From: Channa striata
Taxonomy: Eukaryota; Chordata; Actinopteri; Anabantiformes; Channidae
Assembly (NCBI GenBank): GCA_033026295.1
Contig: CM065175.1
Coordinates: 1,787,501 to 1,851,500, forward strand
DNA length: 64,000 nucleotides
Direction of reading: 5' to 3'
The notes beneath the pieces are model-generated. The model had not been told where the DNA came from. It made no database searches and saw only the letters and a program-made list of their open reading frames with translations. This document shows positions 12,866-24,400 of this stretch, in pieces; position 1 is the first letter of the stretch; each line of letters opens with the position of its first letter. A program made the translations under genes and the position numbers.

Positions 12866-14353
12866 AAATTAAGTTTATTTCTCCATAACTTACTTAGTAA
12901 CTCTGCTACTCTGACTGATAAGATGGAAACTGATGTGTAGAATCAGATCACTGCTGTAGGGAAAGTGTAGAGCAACTATTGTTCAGTCTACACCTTTGGA
13001 ATTACAGGTTGTGCATTAGTCTAAGAGGTTTAACTGCTGTTAGCAGGTAACCACCTACAGTAAATGATCCACAGTTGAGTGGAAGCAGCTTTTCAAGTTT
13101 ATTAATGTATTAACATAAATTTGTAGTTTTTGTTAATTTGAAGTTAATTGAACTTGAAATTATTTGGAGTGTTTGTGAATTATTAATTTACAAAGTAACT
13201 AGTAAATAATACAATGGAGTAAAAGGCACACATCTGACTTTAAAAAACATACGTATGAACTGATACACCGATACGAAACTAAGAGGAGTGTTGTAGAATT
13301 TTTCTGTCTTCCTTAGTCAGATGTTGTTAGATTTGAAGAACTGAAGACAAAGACTCAACGTGATGAACCATCTCAATTTAATACATGCCGGCACGGAGAA
13401 GAGCCCCTAGTTGTTCATGTCTGCTTCTAACTTGTTACTTTCAAAGCCCTTCTACTTATACTCAATCTCAACAAAAAGAACCACCCTCACAAGAAAACAA
13501 ATGTAGGAAAGCATTTACAAACAGTGGTCAGTTATCAGTCATTTCTTCTTTGAAGCCATGAGTTTATGACCCCAGACCCACTCTCTCTTACATTCCTTTG
13601 TGCCATATAACAACAAAGTACCTGAAATGATCTTAAACAGTCCTCTATGATCCCTTTGAGAAGTCCATCTGTTTTCTAATTACCTAGCCAGTGACTAAAT
13701 TTACCCAAATTTCCCCCACAGCTTCAGCGAATGCAGATGTACTGAGGTCCGGAGTGAGGTGTTAGACCTAGTTGGGACCGGATCTGGCCCACACCATCAA
13801 CTAATCACCGTTATTAATCCCTGCTCACATGAGCCTCTCTCTGTCTAAATAAGTAATATTCAATAATCCATGTTTTATACAATACAGTTGTTTTATATAA
13901 ACCCCCACATTATACAAAGACTGTACATTTCCAAATTAAACAGGTGTAACTTTCACTGCAATTTTGCAAAGAACAGTACAAGGTCATAATCTCCTAAAAA
14001 AAAAAAAAAAACTACTTCTGTGTGATATTTTCACCTCACCGTCACATGGCAGGTAAGCTCCAGCGTTTCCATAACCATGACAAGGATAAGCAGTTCAGAA
14101 TATGGATGTGCAGGATGGATATGGATCTGAACCATCACAGTGGTTCAACTAATTACAGTGGATGACAAGATGCATGCTACTTTCATGCATACTTAGGAAT
14201 ACAAAACATATAATAATAATACATTTTATGTAAATGCAAAAAACAAATACTGACAATATATATTAATGATATTTATTAATCTATCCCTATCTTCCAAAGT
14301 GCAACCATGAAATCCTGCTGTAAATCATTCTAATACTGGCAATGTTGTTAATA

Positions 14354-14767
14354 TACCGTAAATTCTGGACTATAGAGCGCACCTAAATTTAAGCCGCACC
14401 CGCTAAAATGTAAAAGAAATATATATTTTGTCACATATAAACCGCATCGGACTATAAGCCGCCAATATCCAGGCTGAGAAATAAGATATTTACATAGAAA
14501 GATTTTGTACCATAAGTGTTTATTCATACACCTGAACCTGAATGGTGCCTGTAACACGGCAGTAAAAGTGCTGATGTTTGCTGTTGTGTGTCTTGGGTTG
14601 CATGCGCTAAGAATAAAAACTGGCGCTTTTTTGTTTGCACTGACTTCCATCTACAGCGCCCATCTGAGGGCTGCAGAAAAATTCATAGAAAAGCCGCATC
14701 TCTGTAAAAGCCGCATGGTTCAAAACGTCGGAAAAAAGTAGCGGCTTATAGTCCGGAAATTACGGTA
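14354..14767. mobile_element. Non-autonomous DNA transposon (MITE-like) with terminal inverted repeats
   Basis: The left end TACCGTAAATTCTGGACTAT is an imperfect inverted copy of the right end, whose reverse complement reads TACCGTAATTTCCGGACTAT. Inside the left end a second, better match (GGACTATAAGCCGCCA at 14449-14464) repeats the motif. If the outer TA is the target duplication, the element is 410 bp, 14356-14765, which would suit the Tc1/mariner group; I cannot prove that from one copy. It has no transposase: the open frames on both strands are short and featureless. Sequences with this GGACTATAAGCCGC end are widespread in fish genomes to my knowledge. Confidence 0.72.
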
Positions 14768-17179
14768 GACATTTGTTTTTACCTAAAATATGAAACTGTG
14801 GACTAAATTATATATTAAAACAATGTACCTTCTTAATATCTTCACTGGATCAGAAACATCCAGTGGCTCCTCATGTTTTTGGGTTGCAGGGAAAGCGGGA
14901 TGGCATCAGACAAGCATTTTCATTGTCAGCAAAGATACATTAGAATGTAAAAAAAAACATATTTTAAGAAAATTACAAAATGAGATCAGATTTTATTTAT
15001 TCCACCATTGTTTTAGTAACTCTGCTCCCTGGATGTGCCCAGACAAAAGATAATTTATTATGTCTCATGTGTCTCATGTCAAAGTTCTGTGTTTTGTCGT
15101 CCATACTGTGCCCTACCCCACTTCACTGACTGATTTAAATCACCGAATGTAACTTAAGCTCACAGTTCTCCCGTTCTCTATGTACGAAGCGAAAACATGA
15201 AATAACAGCAGAGAATGTGAAAGTGAAGAGTCTCCTACGTACAGACACAATGCTGCACGACTACTTGATCTTAAACTTTCCTGTTTAAACAAAAACGGCC
15301 GTGGAACTAACTAGTAGTTAATAAGAAAATTTAAACACTCCACGAGCATTCATTTCACAAATTACCAGACTGTGGCTTGAGAACAGTAGCACTGCAGCTC
15401 TGTCATGATAAGATGGATGAAAGCTCTGGCACTGGCTGTCTGCTGCTACACACTCGGGCTAATGGGCTGTGGCTCTTTACAAGCGCGCTGTCGACAAAAC
15501 ACATTGTATTTTACTGCAGCTCGTACTAGACAATGAAGCGCATATTTACTGCGCATAGATTTTCATACTGTCACATTACTGGATGTGGCATGGTTTTCAC
15601 TTCAGATTCTGAGCAAAGACAATTGTGGTAGCAGTGGCATTAACATTGTATTTGTGAGTCTTTTCTAAGGTACAGCCACATTTAAACTTGCAGTCACTCA
15701 GATAAAACCTGTTTTGTTATTTAGGTTAAATATGTTTGACCTCTGACCTGCTATCATTTTAACCACATGCTGCACACGGTAGTTACTCAGAAGTCATGCT
15801 ACAATGTCGGCTTCTGCTGAAGTCCACTGTGAATACTTTCAGAAGAAAGCTTAAGGGAAATTCATGTTTTTTCAAACATAGATCGTTTTGACAATAGATA
15901 AATGATAGACAATAAATAGATGATAGACAAGGAGCAAGTAAATCAGTAACATTTAAAGGTAAAGTGGTTGCCGCAATGTCAACTGGGGTGACAGCAGAAA
16001 AATGGGACCGAGTTTGGAGAGGAGAACATCTCAGTGCAGGGGTCTGAGGACGGACAAATACTGCCACTGATGTTCTGCACTTTACTGACAAAGCAAATTA
16101 AAAATCTGTTACAGTGCGCCGACGAGTTTGGTAGGTACTTGTTATTTTTGGTGGTGTCAAACAGGACTTTTGTTTTATCATTATTCACAGATATAAAATT
16201 GGTAAAATAATATGATCTGGCGTTTTTTATCATGACATTAAGAGATGGTAATCAGCTCCTTAAGGTGTAATCTGTGTTCTCCTCAAACTATAAATGCTTT
16301 GATTTTATCAAGGGGAATGCTTTTGAGGAGAAACACGACTATGTCTGCTGGAAGTGATGCCGAATATTTACTACAGATTAACAATGATTATTAAATGTCT
16401 GAACTAATGAATCACCAGTGCACATGAGTTCAAATAAAGCACAGAACTTATCAGCTGCGGCTTGAATTATAATGCGTCACTGATTTATCCCTTAGACGGT
16501 GAAGACTCCATATAAAAGGACCGAACTGAAGTTCAACTGTGATCACTCTCATGTGTATGTTCGATAAGTGATGTACGTCCAAGTCCAATGTGGGACCATT
16601 AACTGTTTCAACTTCAAGGACTCAGTCAGAGATATCAATTCTAATGCTGTATCGCAGGAAGTGTCCCCAATTCGCATGTTAAAGACACGCACAGGACCAG
16701 GGGGTCTGTAGATTAACGCCCAGTAAAATGACTGAGTAGTGCCAACCTGTGTGCATCTCATCTGTTGTGCTCAGAACTTTAAAAAAAAATAAAAATCTAT
16801 TTCTGGATATTGTGGTCATCCCCCTCAAACCAGCACTTTGACATAACAGACATCAGTTTGTTTTCCAGTTTTTGGTCAGTGTTTTATATATGTTGCTTGT
16901 GCATTTTTATCCAAACCAGGATCTTTGTCTAACCTAAACCTGCTCATTGTTGCACCTAAACAAATGACTGTGCAACACATATCAGCATAGCAATGACCCA
17001 CTGAACCTGCGAGCACATGGATCAGGCTGGTACTGGCCTATGGGTGTGGTAACAACATGTGTGTCATGTGTTCTTCAGGGGGCATGAGGTGACAATATCT
17101 GAAATCAAAGATGTAACCATTTAAATGTCAGTGCTGATGACCATTTGATTCCAGATTATGTTTTCCCTTCTTGCTGCAG

Positions 17180-17299
17180 GAACTTCAGTTTTCCAGGTGG
17201 CAGCCTCAGATGCAGACGACCCAACGTATGGGAATAGTGCCAAGATAGTTTACAGCATTCTGGAGGGCCAGCCCTACTTCTCTGTTGACCCCAAAACAG
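17180..17299 (+). CDS. cdh18: cadherin-18 exon: EC2 first half
   Basis: A 120-bp exon with phase 1 at both ends, between a GCTGCAG acceptor and a CAG|GTACAA donor. Joined to the previous exon it continues EC2 with TSVFQVAASDADDPTYGNSA, followed by VYSILEG, PYFSVDPKTG. The DADD cluster (residues 11-14) provides calcium ligands for the EC1-EC2 junction, and the DPKTG turn is the usual strand connector of a cadherin repeat. The stretch DPTYGNSAKIVYSI and QPYFSVDPKTG are near-identical to cadherin-18 as I know it. The length of 120 bp equals the conserved type II exon. It lies 6.3 kb from the preceding exon and 17.2 kb from the next. The minus-strand open frame across it is only the complement. 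Confidence 0.94.
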
Positions 17300-18347
17300 G
17301 TACAAAAACACTTCAATGTTCATGTCAAACACTGTAAAACATGCATCAAACTGCTGCCAAGGGAACATTTATACAGTAACTAGGGAGCAACTAGCAGAAG
17401 CAATGCTATAAACAAGTTAATGATGCAAAAAGCAAACGTTAAATGTTTGGGGAAATTGGTGTCCAGGGTTTAGGGGAGCTGCTGGATTCTTTTGTGTCAG
17501 CTGCTTAGCACACTGCTGTCAGATCTATTAGGGGTCGATTATGAGATGTGGCTAAAGTCCTTCAAAAGTTTCATTTTCATAAATACAGCATATAGACACA
17601 TTCTCTGCTGTATCACCTGAATTTTCCCACACAATAAATATCTATTCTCTAAGACTGAATAAAAATTTGTGCACAATATTCATATGAACAGACGTGACCT
17701 CTCCTGATAACGGGAGTTTCCTCCATGACAGTCTTTTCATCTGCCTTACTTGTCAGTTTAAATCATTTAATTATGTGATATGATAGTTGTAAGTTTAATC
17801 CTGTGACCCTGAGCTCTGTGCAAATGTATAGCTGATGCTAAACAGATTTATGACATAGCAGCAAAAATGATGTGTGTGTTTCATGTGCAGTGTCTAATGC
17901 ATGTGCAGAGAGGTTTTGCTAAATTTTGGCACAGCAGCATGATTGGAGCGATTATTAATATCTCAGCATACAGCAACATAATCTGTCTGATTTAAATTGT
18001 TCTGAAGAGTTACTTTCCACTTTGCCCCTTGCAGTCATGTGGTGGAAAAGTCTGGGGCTGAATCTTACATAAGTCCAGTTTGCAGACATGTAACTGCACA
18101 TACTGGCAGAGCCCGACATGAAGCCATCTATCCCCAACCTAGCTCCACCTGCTCATTGTGTATTCCCAACAATAATACATTCAGTGCACTTGATTCACCT
18201 GGCTGCTCCAGTAATTCACCAATGCCAGCAGTTACAAAACTTGCTAAAAAGTCCAAGTTGTTTAACGAAGAGTCTTTAGATTTGTTTTTGGACTGTGCCT
18301 TATTTCAGGAAAACAGATCCCTCAATGGGTGCGGATAGTCTGTCCTC

Positions 18348-19158
18348 AAGTTGATCTTGGTCTCATCTGTCCATAGCATGCTGTTCCAGAACTGTGAAGA
18401 CTGTTTTAGATGTCGTTTGGCAAACTCTAATCTGGCCTTCCTTTTTTTGAGGCTCACTAAGAGTTTACATCTTGTGGTAAACCCTCTGTATTTACTCTGG
18501 TGTAGTCTTCTCTTGATTGTTGACTTTGACATACATACACCTACCTCCTGGAGAGTGTTCTTGATCTGACCAACTGTTGTGAAGGGCGTTTTCTTCACCA
18601 GGGACAGAATTCTTCGGTCATGCTCCACAGTTGTTTTCCGGGTCGTTTGGCGTTGCTGAGCTCACCAGTCTGTTCCTTCTTTTTAAGAATGTTTCAAACA
18701 GTTGTTTTGGCCATGCCTAATATTTTTGCTATCTCTCTGATGGTTTTCTTTTGTTTTTTCAGCCTAATGATGATAGTGACAGTTCTTTGGATCTCATCTT
18801 GAGAGTTAACAGCAACAGATTCCAAATGCATACAGCACACTTCAAATGAACTCTGGACCTTTTATCTGCTCATTGTAATTTGGATAATGAGGGAATAACA
18901 AACATCTGGCCATAGAACAGCTGAGAAGCCAATTGGCCCATTACGTTTGGTCCCTTAACAAGTGGGAGGCACATATGCAAACTGTTGTAATTCCTCCACC
19001 ATTCACCTGATTCGGATGTAAATACCCTCAAATTAAAGCTGGCAGTCTGCAGTTAAAGCACATCTTGTTCGTTTCATTTCAAATACATTGTGGTGGTGTA
19101 TAGAGCCAAAAATGTTGGAATTGTGTCGATGTCCCAATATTAATGGACCTGACTGTAT
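18348..19158 (-). mobile_element. Tc1-like DNA transposon, 3-prime half missing
   Basis: The right edge carries a Tc1 terminal repeat: read on the minus strand it begins TACAGTCAGGTCCATTAATA and continues to GACATCGACACAATTCC. Inward, on the minus strand, come the start of a transposase with its paired helix-turn-helix DNA-binding region (ending near 18600) and then the segment PFTTVGQIKNTLQEVGV, SKSTIKRRL and FWNSMLWTDETKINL, the last holding the first catalytic Asp (D of TDETK). The match stops abruptly at about 18348, just after that Asp, so the remaining catalytic residues and the left terminal repeat are gone. The N-terminal part also has a stop in place of a tryptophan-like position near 18690 and a deletion near 18640. 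It cannot encode an active enzyme. It abuts an L2-like LINE tail at 19158. Confidence 0.87.
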
Positions 19159-19840
19159 ATAGCGCCAATTCAACATCATCTCCAGGTACTTCACAATAAA
19201 GTCCAGACTATATAAACATTTAGAGAAAACCCAACAAATCCCCCTTGAGCAAGCCATAGGCAACAGTGGAGAGGAAAAACTCCCTTTAACAGAAGAAACC
19301 TCCAGCAGAACCAGGCTCAAGGTGGGCGGACATCTGCCTTGACTGGTTGGGCTCAGTGGAAAACATTTTGCAGGTTGGTAGGACCAGTAGCTGGAAGGCA
19401 CACAGCTCCAAAACTGGGGACATCTGAAGACAGGGACAGAGAGAGGGAGACAGGGAGAGAGAAGCACAACTGCGGGAGAAAGAGGACACAGAGTTAATGT
19501 CATACAGTGGTGACATATAACTGTGGGCTGAGAGGAGGAAAGTGTCTCATCAGGGGTTGGTTCCCAAGCAGTCTAAGCCTATTGCAGCAGGACGAGGACT
19601 AACTATAAGGTTTTGAGCCTAGTCTTAAAAGTAGAGAGGGTGTCTCCTTCCCGAATCTTGACTGGGAGCTGGTTCCACAGGAGAGGAGCTTGATAGCTAA
19701 AGGCTCTGCCTCATATTCTGGGAACCACAAGTAGGCCTACATTCTGAGACCGAAGTGGTCTATTAGGATGATCTGGTACTAGGAGATCTTTTAGGTAGGA
19801 TGGAGCTTTATAGGTAAGAAGAAGGCTTTTACATTCTTAA
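19157..19840 (-). mobile_element. L2-like LINE 3-prime end, truncated
   Basis: From TATATAGCGCCAATTC the plus strand follows the same blocks as 5960-6250 and 38640-39260: AAAGTCCAGACTATA, CATTTAGAGAAAACCCAACA, GAGGAAAAACTCCCT, GGTGACAT and GGGAGCTGGTTCCACAGGAG. These are the 3-prime UTR and the last codons of the second open frame of an L2-like LINE on the minus strand. Similarity stops near 19840 (5-prime truncation typical of LINE insertion). The outermost tail (TCAATTCAACTTTATT) seen in the other copies is missing, because the Tc1-like element sits at that point. Confidence 0.8.
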
Positions 19841-22248
19841 AGTCTTCATGGTTTTACACCATGTAATACCCTGGTAGATATCATCACTGTCAGAATGATC
19901 TGGGCTCTACTGGGTGTTGTGAAAAACAGGTATGACACCAATAAGACATGCAAGTACATGCAACTGATTGAAAGGATAGTATTATTATGGGAGCTGTGCC
20001 TGTTGTGATGTCAGATGTTTCAGTGTAAGCCCAGCCCTTTACCGGAAGGTTCAATCATCTGTAGTTGCAGTTTCGAACAGGAAATTAGGAGTTTGAATAA
20101 ATCACCACCGTCTTGCTGAAGGCCAGCCATAATCTTTATTTTTCTACTACTAAGCTAAAGCAAAGTAAAACAATCTGCAGCTTAAAATATAGGTTTTCAT
20201 ATCACTTTACACCGTAGTATGTATCATCCAGTGTATGACACTTTTATTCATTAGCTAGTATTGTGAAAGTGTTCATTCATCAGACTAGGTGATTGTGAAT
20301 AATGCAAATGGTATGTAAATAACCTGTGAAAGAGATTGATTTAGAGAAATCTAAACTTTGGGGAATAAATTGTCACCGATATTTTTAAAATATGCGCAGA
20401 ATTTATAAAAATGCCAAATTGGACCACAATACTATAATACTGATATTCAAGCTGTAATCTACCAATAATTATTCTGATTGTTTTCAACCCAGTTGCTTTA
20501 TCAAGACTGAGAGTGCATTTGTGCATCCGGCAGCTCTGAATTCTACTCCTCCCTGTCAGAAAGGTTGGGGTTTTTAAAATAATTACCACAGTCTATTTAT
20601 GGACTGCAATGTGCACGGTTCCCAGAGTAGCCATCTGACACTTTCATACTTAAGTAACTGAGTGATTTTGCCTTTATTGTTTATCGCGCTTATTACAAAA
20701 GATACATTTTTGCATGAGACATATTTGCTTCTCCAAATCGACTTCGTCAGTCTAAATGCTGAGTGTTAAAGCCTTACGTTTCACAGTGCAGCTTTCAATT
20801 ACTGTACCATGAGACATGTGAGGACAAAGGAGCATTTGTATCTTGTCCTAGTGTTGTCAGCAACAGACTTCACATGTTGCTTCGCCTAAATGATTCACTG
20901 CGCCATAAGTCGAACGGCTCCTGCCGTTAACGTGTCAGACCAGACACAAGTCTCAGGCTCTTCTCCTCCCCAGCACTGCTTTTGTCGCTGCACGTCTCGT
21001 TTCCGTCGCCTTTCTCTGCGCCTCTTCCGAACAAAAACGTTCTCAGGTTCATTAAAAATAAACAAGAGAAAATGCCGTGCAGATAAAGTGTGCCGAGAAT
21101 ATCAAGTCGTCTTCAGTTGGGGAGCTTTTCGAAGCTCATTTCACCCAGTGTGAATTATCTGGAGACAGAAGAGCTACACTGTCAGCAGGGCCCGTGTTCA
21201 TAGGTGTGTTATTCAGTTTTTAAAGGCTACGTCACGATGAGACGCCTGAGATTTAATCTAATTATTTGAGTTTTGCAGCATTTCATTTCTCTGTATGTAG
21301 CATTCCCATTGAGAAGAATAAAGACATATCTGTATACAGCTTGTGGTAAAACAGGAATACGATATGGTACCATCAGCGCCAGGGCACCGTCCGCGGTGGT
21401 TTCATGTGGTTGTCATATTGTGGATTTGCAATCACTGACAACAAGCTAGCAGTCCTGCAATCATGATGCAGGGCTGCATTATTCATCTGCCTTCATGGAG
21501 GTGATAGTGTTCGACTCATGTTGGAGAGCTGTGAATTCAAATGTTTGATCATTTTGGAGAATGTAGCTTGAGGCCAAGCTGAACTACACAACTACTGAAA
21601 TCAGAAAGAATGATACAGTCAGAACCATTTTAAACTTTAGTTACATGCGATGCACCGCTGCAAAGCTTTTTGGTTTTTCAGTTTGGCAACACTCTGGTGC
21701 AGCTCAGCCGGCCACTTGGTCTGTTTTCTCCTTCTTGAGAGCAAGGTAGTAAACACATCTGCATTACTCTTAACTCTCCCTGGGGACAAATAGAATTATT
21801 TCTATCGATATCTTTTTATCTATCACATGTGGGTGTGAAAGCTTGTTACCTAGAAATCCACATATCCATGTGCAGCAGATGAGTAATGGGATTTCTTCTC
21901 CTCCTAGAATTAATTTTGGAACCATGACTCACCTATTGTAACTGTGACGGAAGATGCTGCTTCCTGGCTTTTTGTTTCACTGGATTTGATTTTAAATAAT
22001 GAATAAGTTAAATCCTGCATTGCTGTGTTCATGTGAATGCAGACAGGACAGATCCACAGTGCAACTGTCTGAATTAAAAACAGGCACTTCGGTCGGCAGC
22101 ATGGCTCCACAATGATCTCTGCTTTCATTCAGCCTTCCCCTCTGCTGTTCGCTTTGTCGACCGACAGAGCAGAGTAGAAAGCTGCTTTAACTAGAATTTA
22201 CTTCCCTTAATTAAAATATATCTCTCCTTCTAGCTGGAAAATGCCTCC

Positions 22249-22351
22249 AAAAGCAAGTTGACCATAATTACAAACAAGATGATGGTTCCTCCAAGTGACG
22301 TCATCTTGTTGCTCACACTATGGAGTTTGTAATTATGGTCAACTTGCTTTT
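22249..22351. repeat. Nested foldback (27-bp perfect inverted repeat)
   Basis: AAAAGCAAGTTGACCATAAT.. at 22249-22275 is exactly complementary to 22325-22351 over 27 bases. Inside the 49-base spacer, AACAAGATGA near 22273-22282 pairs with TCATCTTGTT near 22304-22313, giving a second, inner stem. A CTGGAAAA motif flanks both outer arms, on opposite strands. The whole could fold into a long hairpin. It is immediately followed by a Gypsy-type LTR at 22376. A miniature foldback transposon is the likeliest reading. Confidence 0.7.
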
Positions 22352-22375
22352 CCAGATCTTCCCCAGATGACATCA

Positions 22376-22858
22376 TTGTCATGATTCAGCCCCTCACTTC
22401 CACTTCCTTTCCTGGACTTTTATTTTGTTGCCTTCTTTCCCCGCGTCCTGTTTCTACTCCGTAGTCAACTTTACCAACTTCACCACCAATCACTGGCCTT
22501 GATTGTTTTCACCTGTTTCCCCAACCTCATAATACCTGGCCTTCACCTCAGTTCTTTGTAAGATTGTTGTCATTACTCCCTGAGAAACGCTTTGCTTTTG
22601 GATCACTGGGCTTTTTTTGTACTACGGACTCTAGTTTATTTGGACTCTGTTCCCGTTTCACCTGTGGTCTGAGGTTTGGTCTTTGTGTTTTTGTTTAGCC
22701 TGCCTGTGTCCTCTGTTCAGTTTGTGTCCTCCTGCCGTTTCGGTCTGCCCTTTTTCCCATTCTCTCTCTCTTGGTTTCTAAATAACGTTCACTTCCTTTT
22801 ATACTCACTTATCCTGTTGCCTTTTTTTGTCCACTCAAACACATCCAAACCTGACCGT
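22376..22858 (+). mobile_element. Gypsy-type LTR (5-prime LTR)
   Basis: The segment begins TGTCATGATTCAGCCCC, as LTRs begin with TG, and runs through a U3-like C/T-rich stretch to a tail TTCACTTCCTTTTATACTC and CCTGTTGCC..TCCACTCAAACAC. The tail recurs at 23391-23463 as a direct repeat of about 72 bp. Straight after it comes ATCTGGCCAAATAGGACCCAGCAACATGAG, which looks like a primer-binding region followed by the decayed start of a gag frame (its first Met codon replaced). Together these indicate a Metaviridae-like LTR retrotransposon of the sort common in fish. Confidence 0.65.
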
Positions 22859-23463
22859 AGAATCTGGCCAAATAGGACCCAGCAACATGAGTTTCTGCAA
22901 CTATGGACCCGTGGGAGACAATAGAATTCTGGATATCTTATAGAGCACGGATTGATAATTGTTCTTATCACTTAAGAAGTTTTGAGGGTTCCCGTCTAGC
23001 TATTCACCCCCAACTGCAAATCGAACCATATTGTTTGAAAGGTCTCCGACAAAGGTCTTGAACCAAACCTCAGACCAAACAATTGATCTCAAGTACACCT
23101 AGGTCATTGCCAGCCTCAACTACCCAGCACTGCCCTTGTGCAGCCACACCGTCCATGCTTCTTCCAGTTCCTGACCCACCTCCGAGTCACATTACTGACA
23201 TTGACGCTATCCCTGCTCAATTTCCCAAGCCCCCACCCCCTGTTCTTGAGCCCCCTTCCGACACCCCACCAATCTCTGGCTTTGCTGGGTCCACACCCAT
23301 TCCAGTTCTTGCTCCTGTCTAAAGTCTGGATGAACGTGCACCTGCTCCAGCCCCTGCTCCAGCCCCTGCTCCTACCTACTCACCTCCTCAATAAAGTTCA
23401 CTCCCTTCTATACTCCCTCTCTTCCTGTTGCCTTTTTGGGTCCACTTAAATACACCCAAACCT
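22859..23463 (+). mobile_element. Gypsy-type element, collapsed interior and 3-prime LTR stub
   Basis: Only about 500 bp separates the LTR at 22376-22858 from a second copy of its final 72 bp at 23391-23463, so almost all gag and pol has been deleted. The remnant holds a proline-rich open frame (23083-23322, 79 codons, with PPPSHITDID and PKPPPPVLEPP) and a CCAGCCCCTGCT triplication at 23345-23376. I cannot assign the proline-rich frame to gag with confidence. No reverse transcriptase, integrase or protease motif is present. Confidence 0.55.
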
Positions 23464-23647
23464 TAAAATCATCTGAACTCCTAGTGATGAAAAAGTCCTC
23501 TAGGCGATGTCCTCTGGTTTTTCAGCTTGAAACAGGCATATTATAATATAGTGAAGAGAGGTTTAAAAACATTAATGTATGTTTGCACTGTAAACTAAAG
23601 CCATAGAAAACAAGTTAACAATTGGTGAAGTCGTCCTTTAAGCATAT

Positions 23648-24057
23648 ACATTACCAGTCTAAAGTTTGCACACACCTCGTCTCTCTTATGGTGTCCCTTT
23701 ATTTTCCAGCCCCATTAAGCGAAGAAATTCCACAAATTTGCCTTGTCAGGCACATCTGTGAAAACCAGTTGACGTCCAGTCAGTAGACGACCTCATGAAG
23801 CTCATCGGGAGAATGCAAAGCAGTGATCAAAGCAAAGGGTGGCTGTTTGGGAGAATCAATTATATCAATATTTCATATTTTACACTTTTTTCTTCACTGC
23901 ATAAATCCATATGTGTTCATTCACAGTTCATTCACAATGAGAGAGTGAGAATCTCAGTGAGAGATCTCAGTGAGAATCTACAGTGTAAATTGTCATGAAA
24001 ATAAAGGAAAAGCGTTAATGAAAAGGTGTGTCCAAACTTTTGACTGGTAGTGTATGT
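23648..24057 (+). mobile_element. Tc1-like remnant with both terminal repeats
   Basis: The left end TACATTACCAGTCTAAAGTTT and the right end, whose reverse complement reads TACACTACCAGTCAAAAGTT, are imperfect inverted repeats with a conserved CACACCT continuation. A TA is present at each edge. The interior, with GTGATCAAAGCAAAGGGTGGCTG and a following CCATATGTGTTCATTCA segment, resembles the 3-prime region of a Tc1-like transposase gene and its downstream sequence. The rest of the transposase is deleted, so this is an internally deleted, non-autonomous copy of about 410 bp. Confidence 0.75.
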
Positions 24058-24330
24058 CTGATCTATTAGGCTGGATCCTTAGTGCAGATGCTTTAACCTA
24101 GACCCTAGTGCGAATGAACAAATTCCAGTGAGGTGAAAATGCCGTAATCCTCACATTCACAAAGTAAAAATTGTCTCAAAGAATCAACTTTACTGTCATT
24201 GTACATGTGTAATGACAATATAATTGAATCTATTCTAATCTTAAAAGGTTTACATATTTATCTTGAAGTCCAATAATTAGTCCAAGGGGACAACACATTA
24301 GTGTAGATGGCGCCTTGGGAAACGGAATCT

Positions 24331-24400
24331 ATTTCTGAGTGTTGGGTTGTGGGAGGAAACCAGCCACAGGAAACCTACTGTATGTAAAACCTGCAAACAC
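24331..24400 (+). repeat. Weak interspersed repeat fragment
   Basis: TTGTGGGAGGAAACCAG, followed by ACAGGAAACC and ACCTGCAAACAC, resembles the CTGTGGGAGGAAAC block seen at 48567-48585 and its complement at 56575-56590. It is short and diverged, so only tentatively the same family. Confidence 0.35.

Larger units (their letters stand above)
10892..17179 (+). other. cdh18: Intron, 6.3 kb
   Basis: It is bounded by a GTAAGG donor and a CTTGCTGCAG-type acceptor with pyrimidine tract (TTTTCCCTTCTTGCTGCAG). It contains a poly-A run near 11031-11043, a poly-A run of 15 near 13997-14011, an interspersed repeat at 12745-12865 and an inverted-repeat element at 14354-14767. I saw no further exon or RNA gene; small open frames at 14348-14741 lie inside the inverted-repeat element and have no domain. 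Confidence 0.85.
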
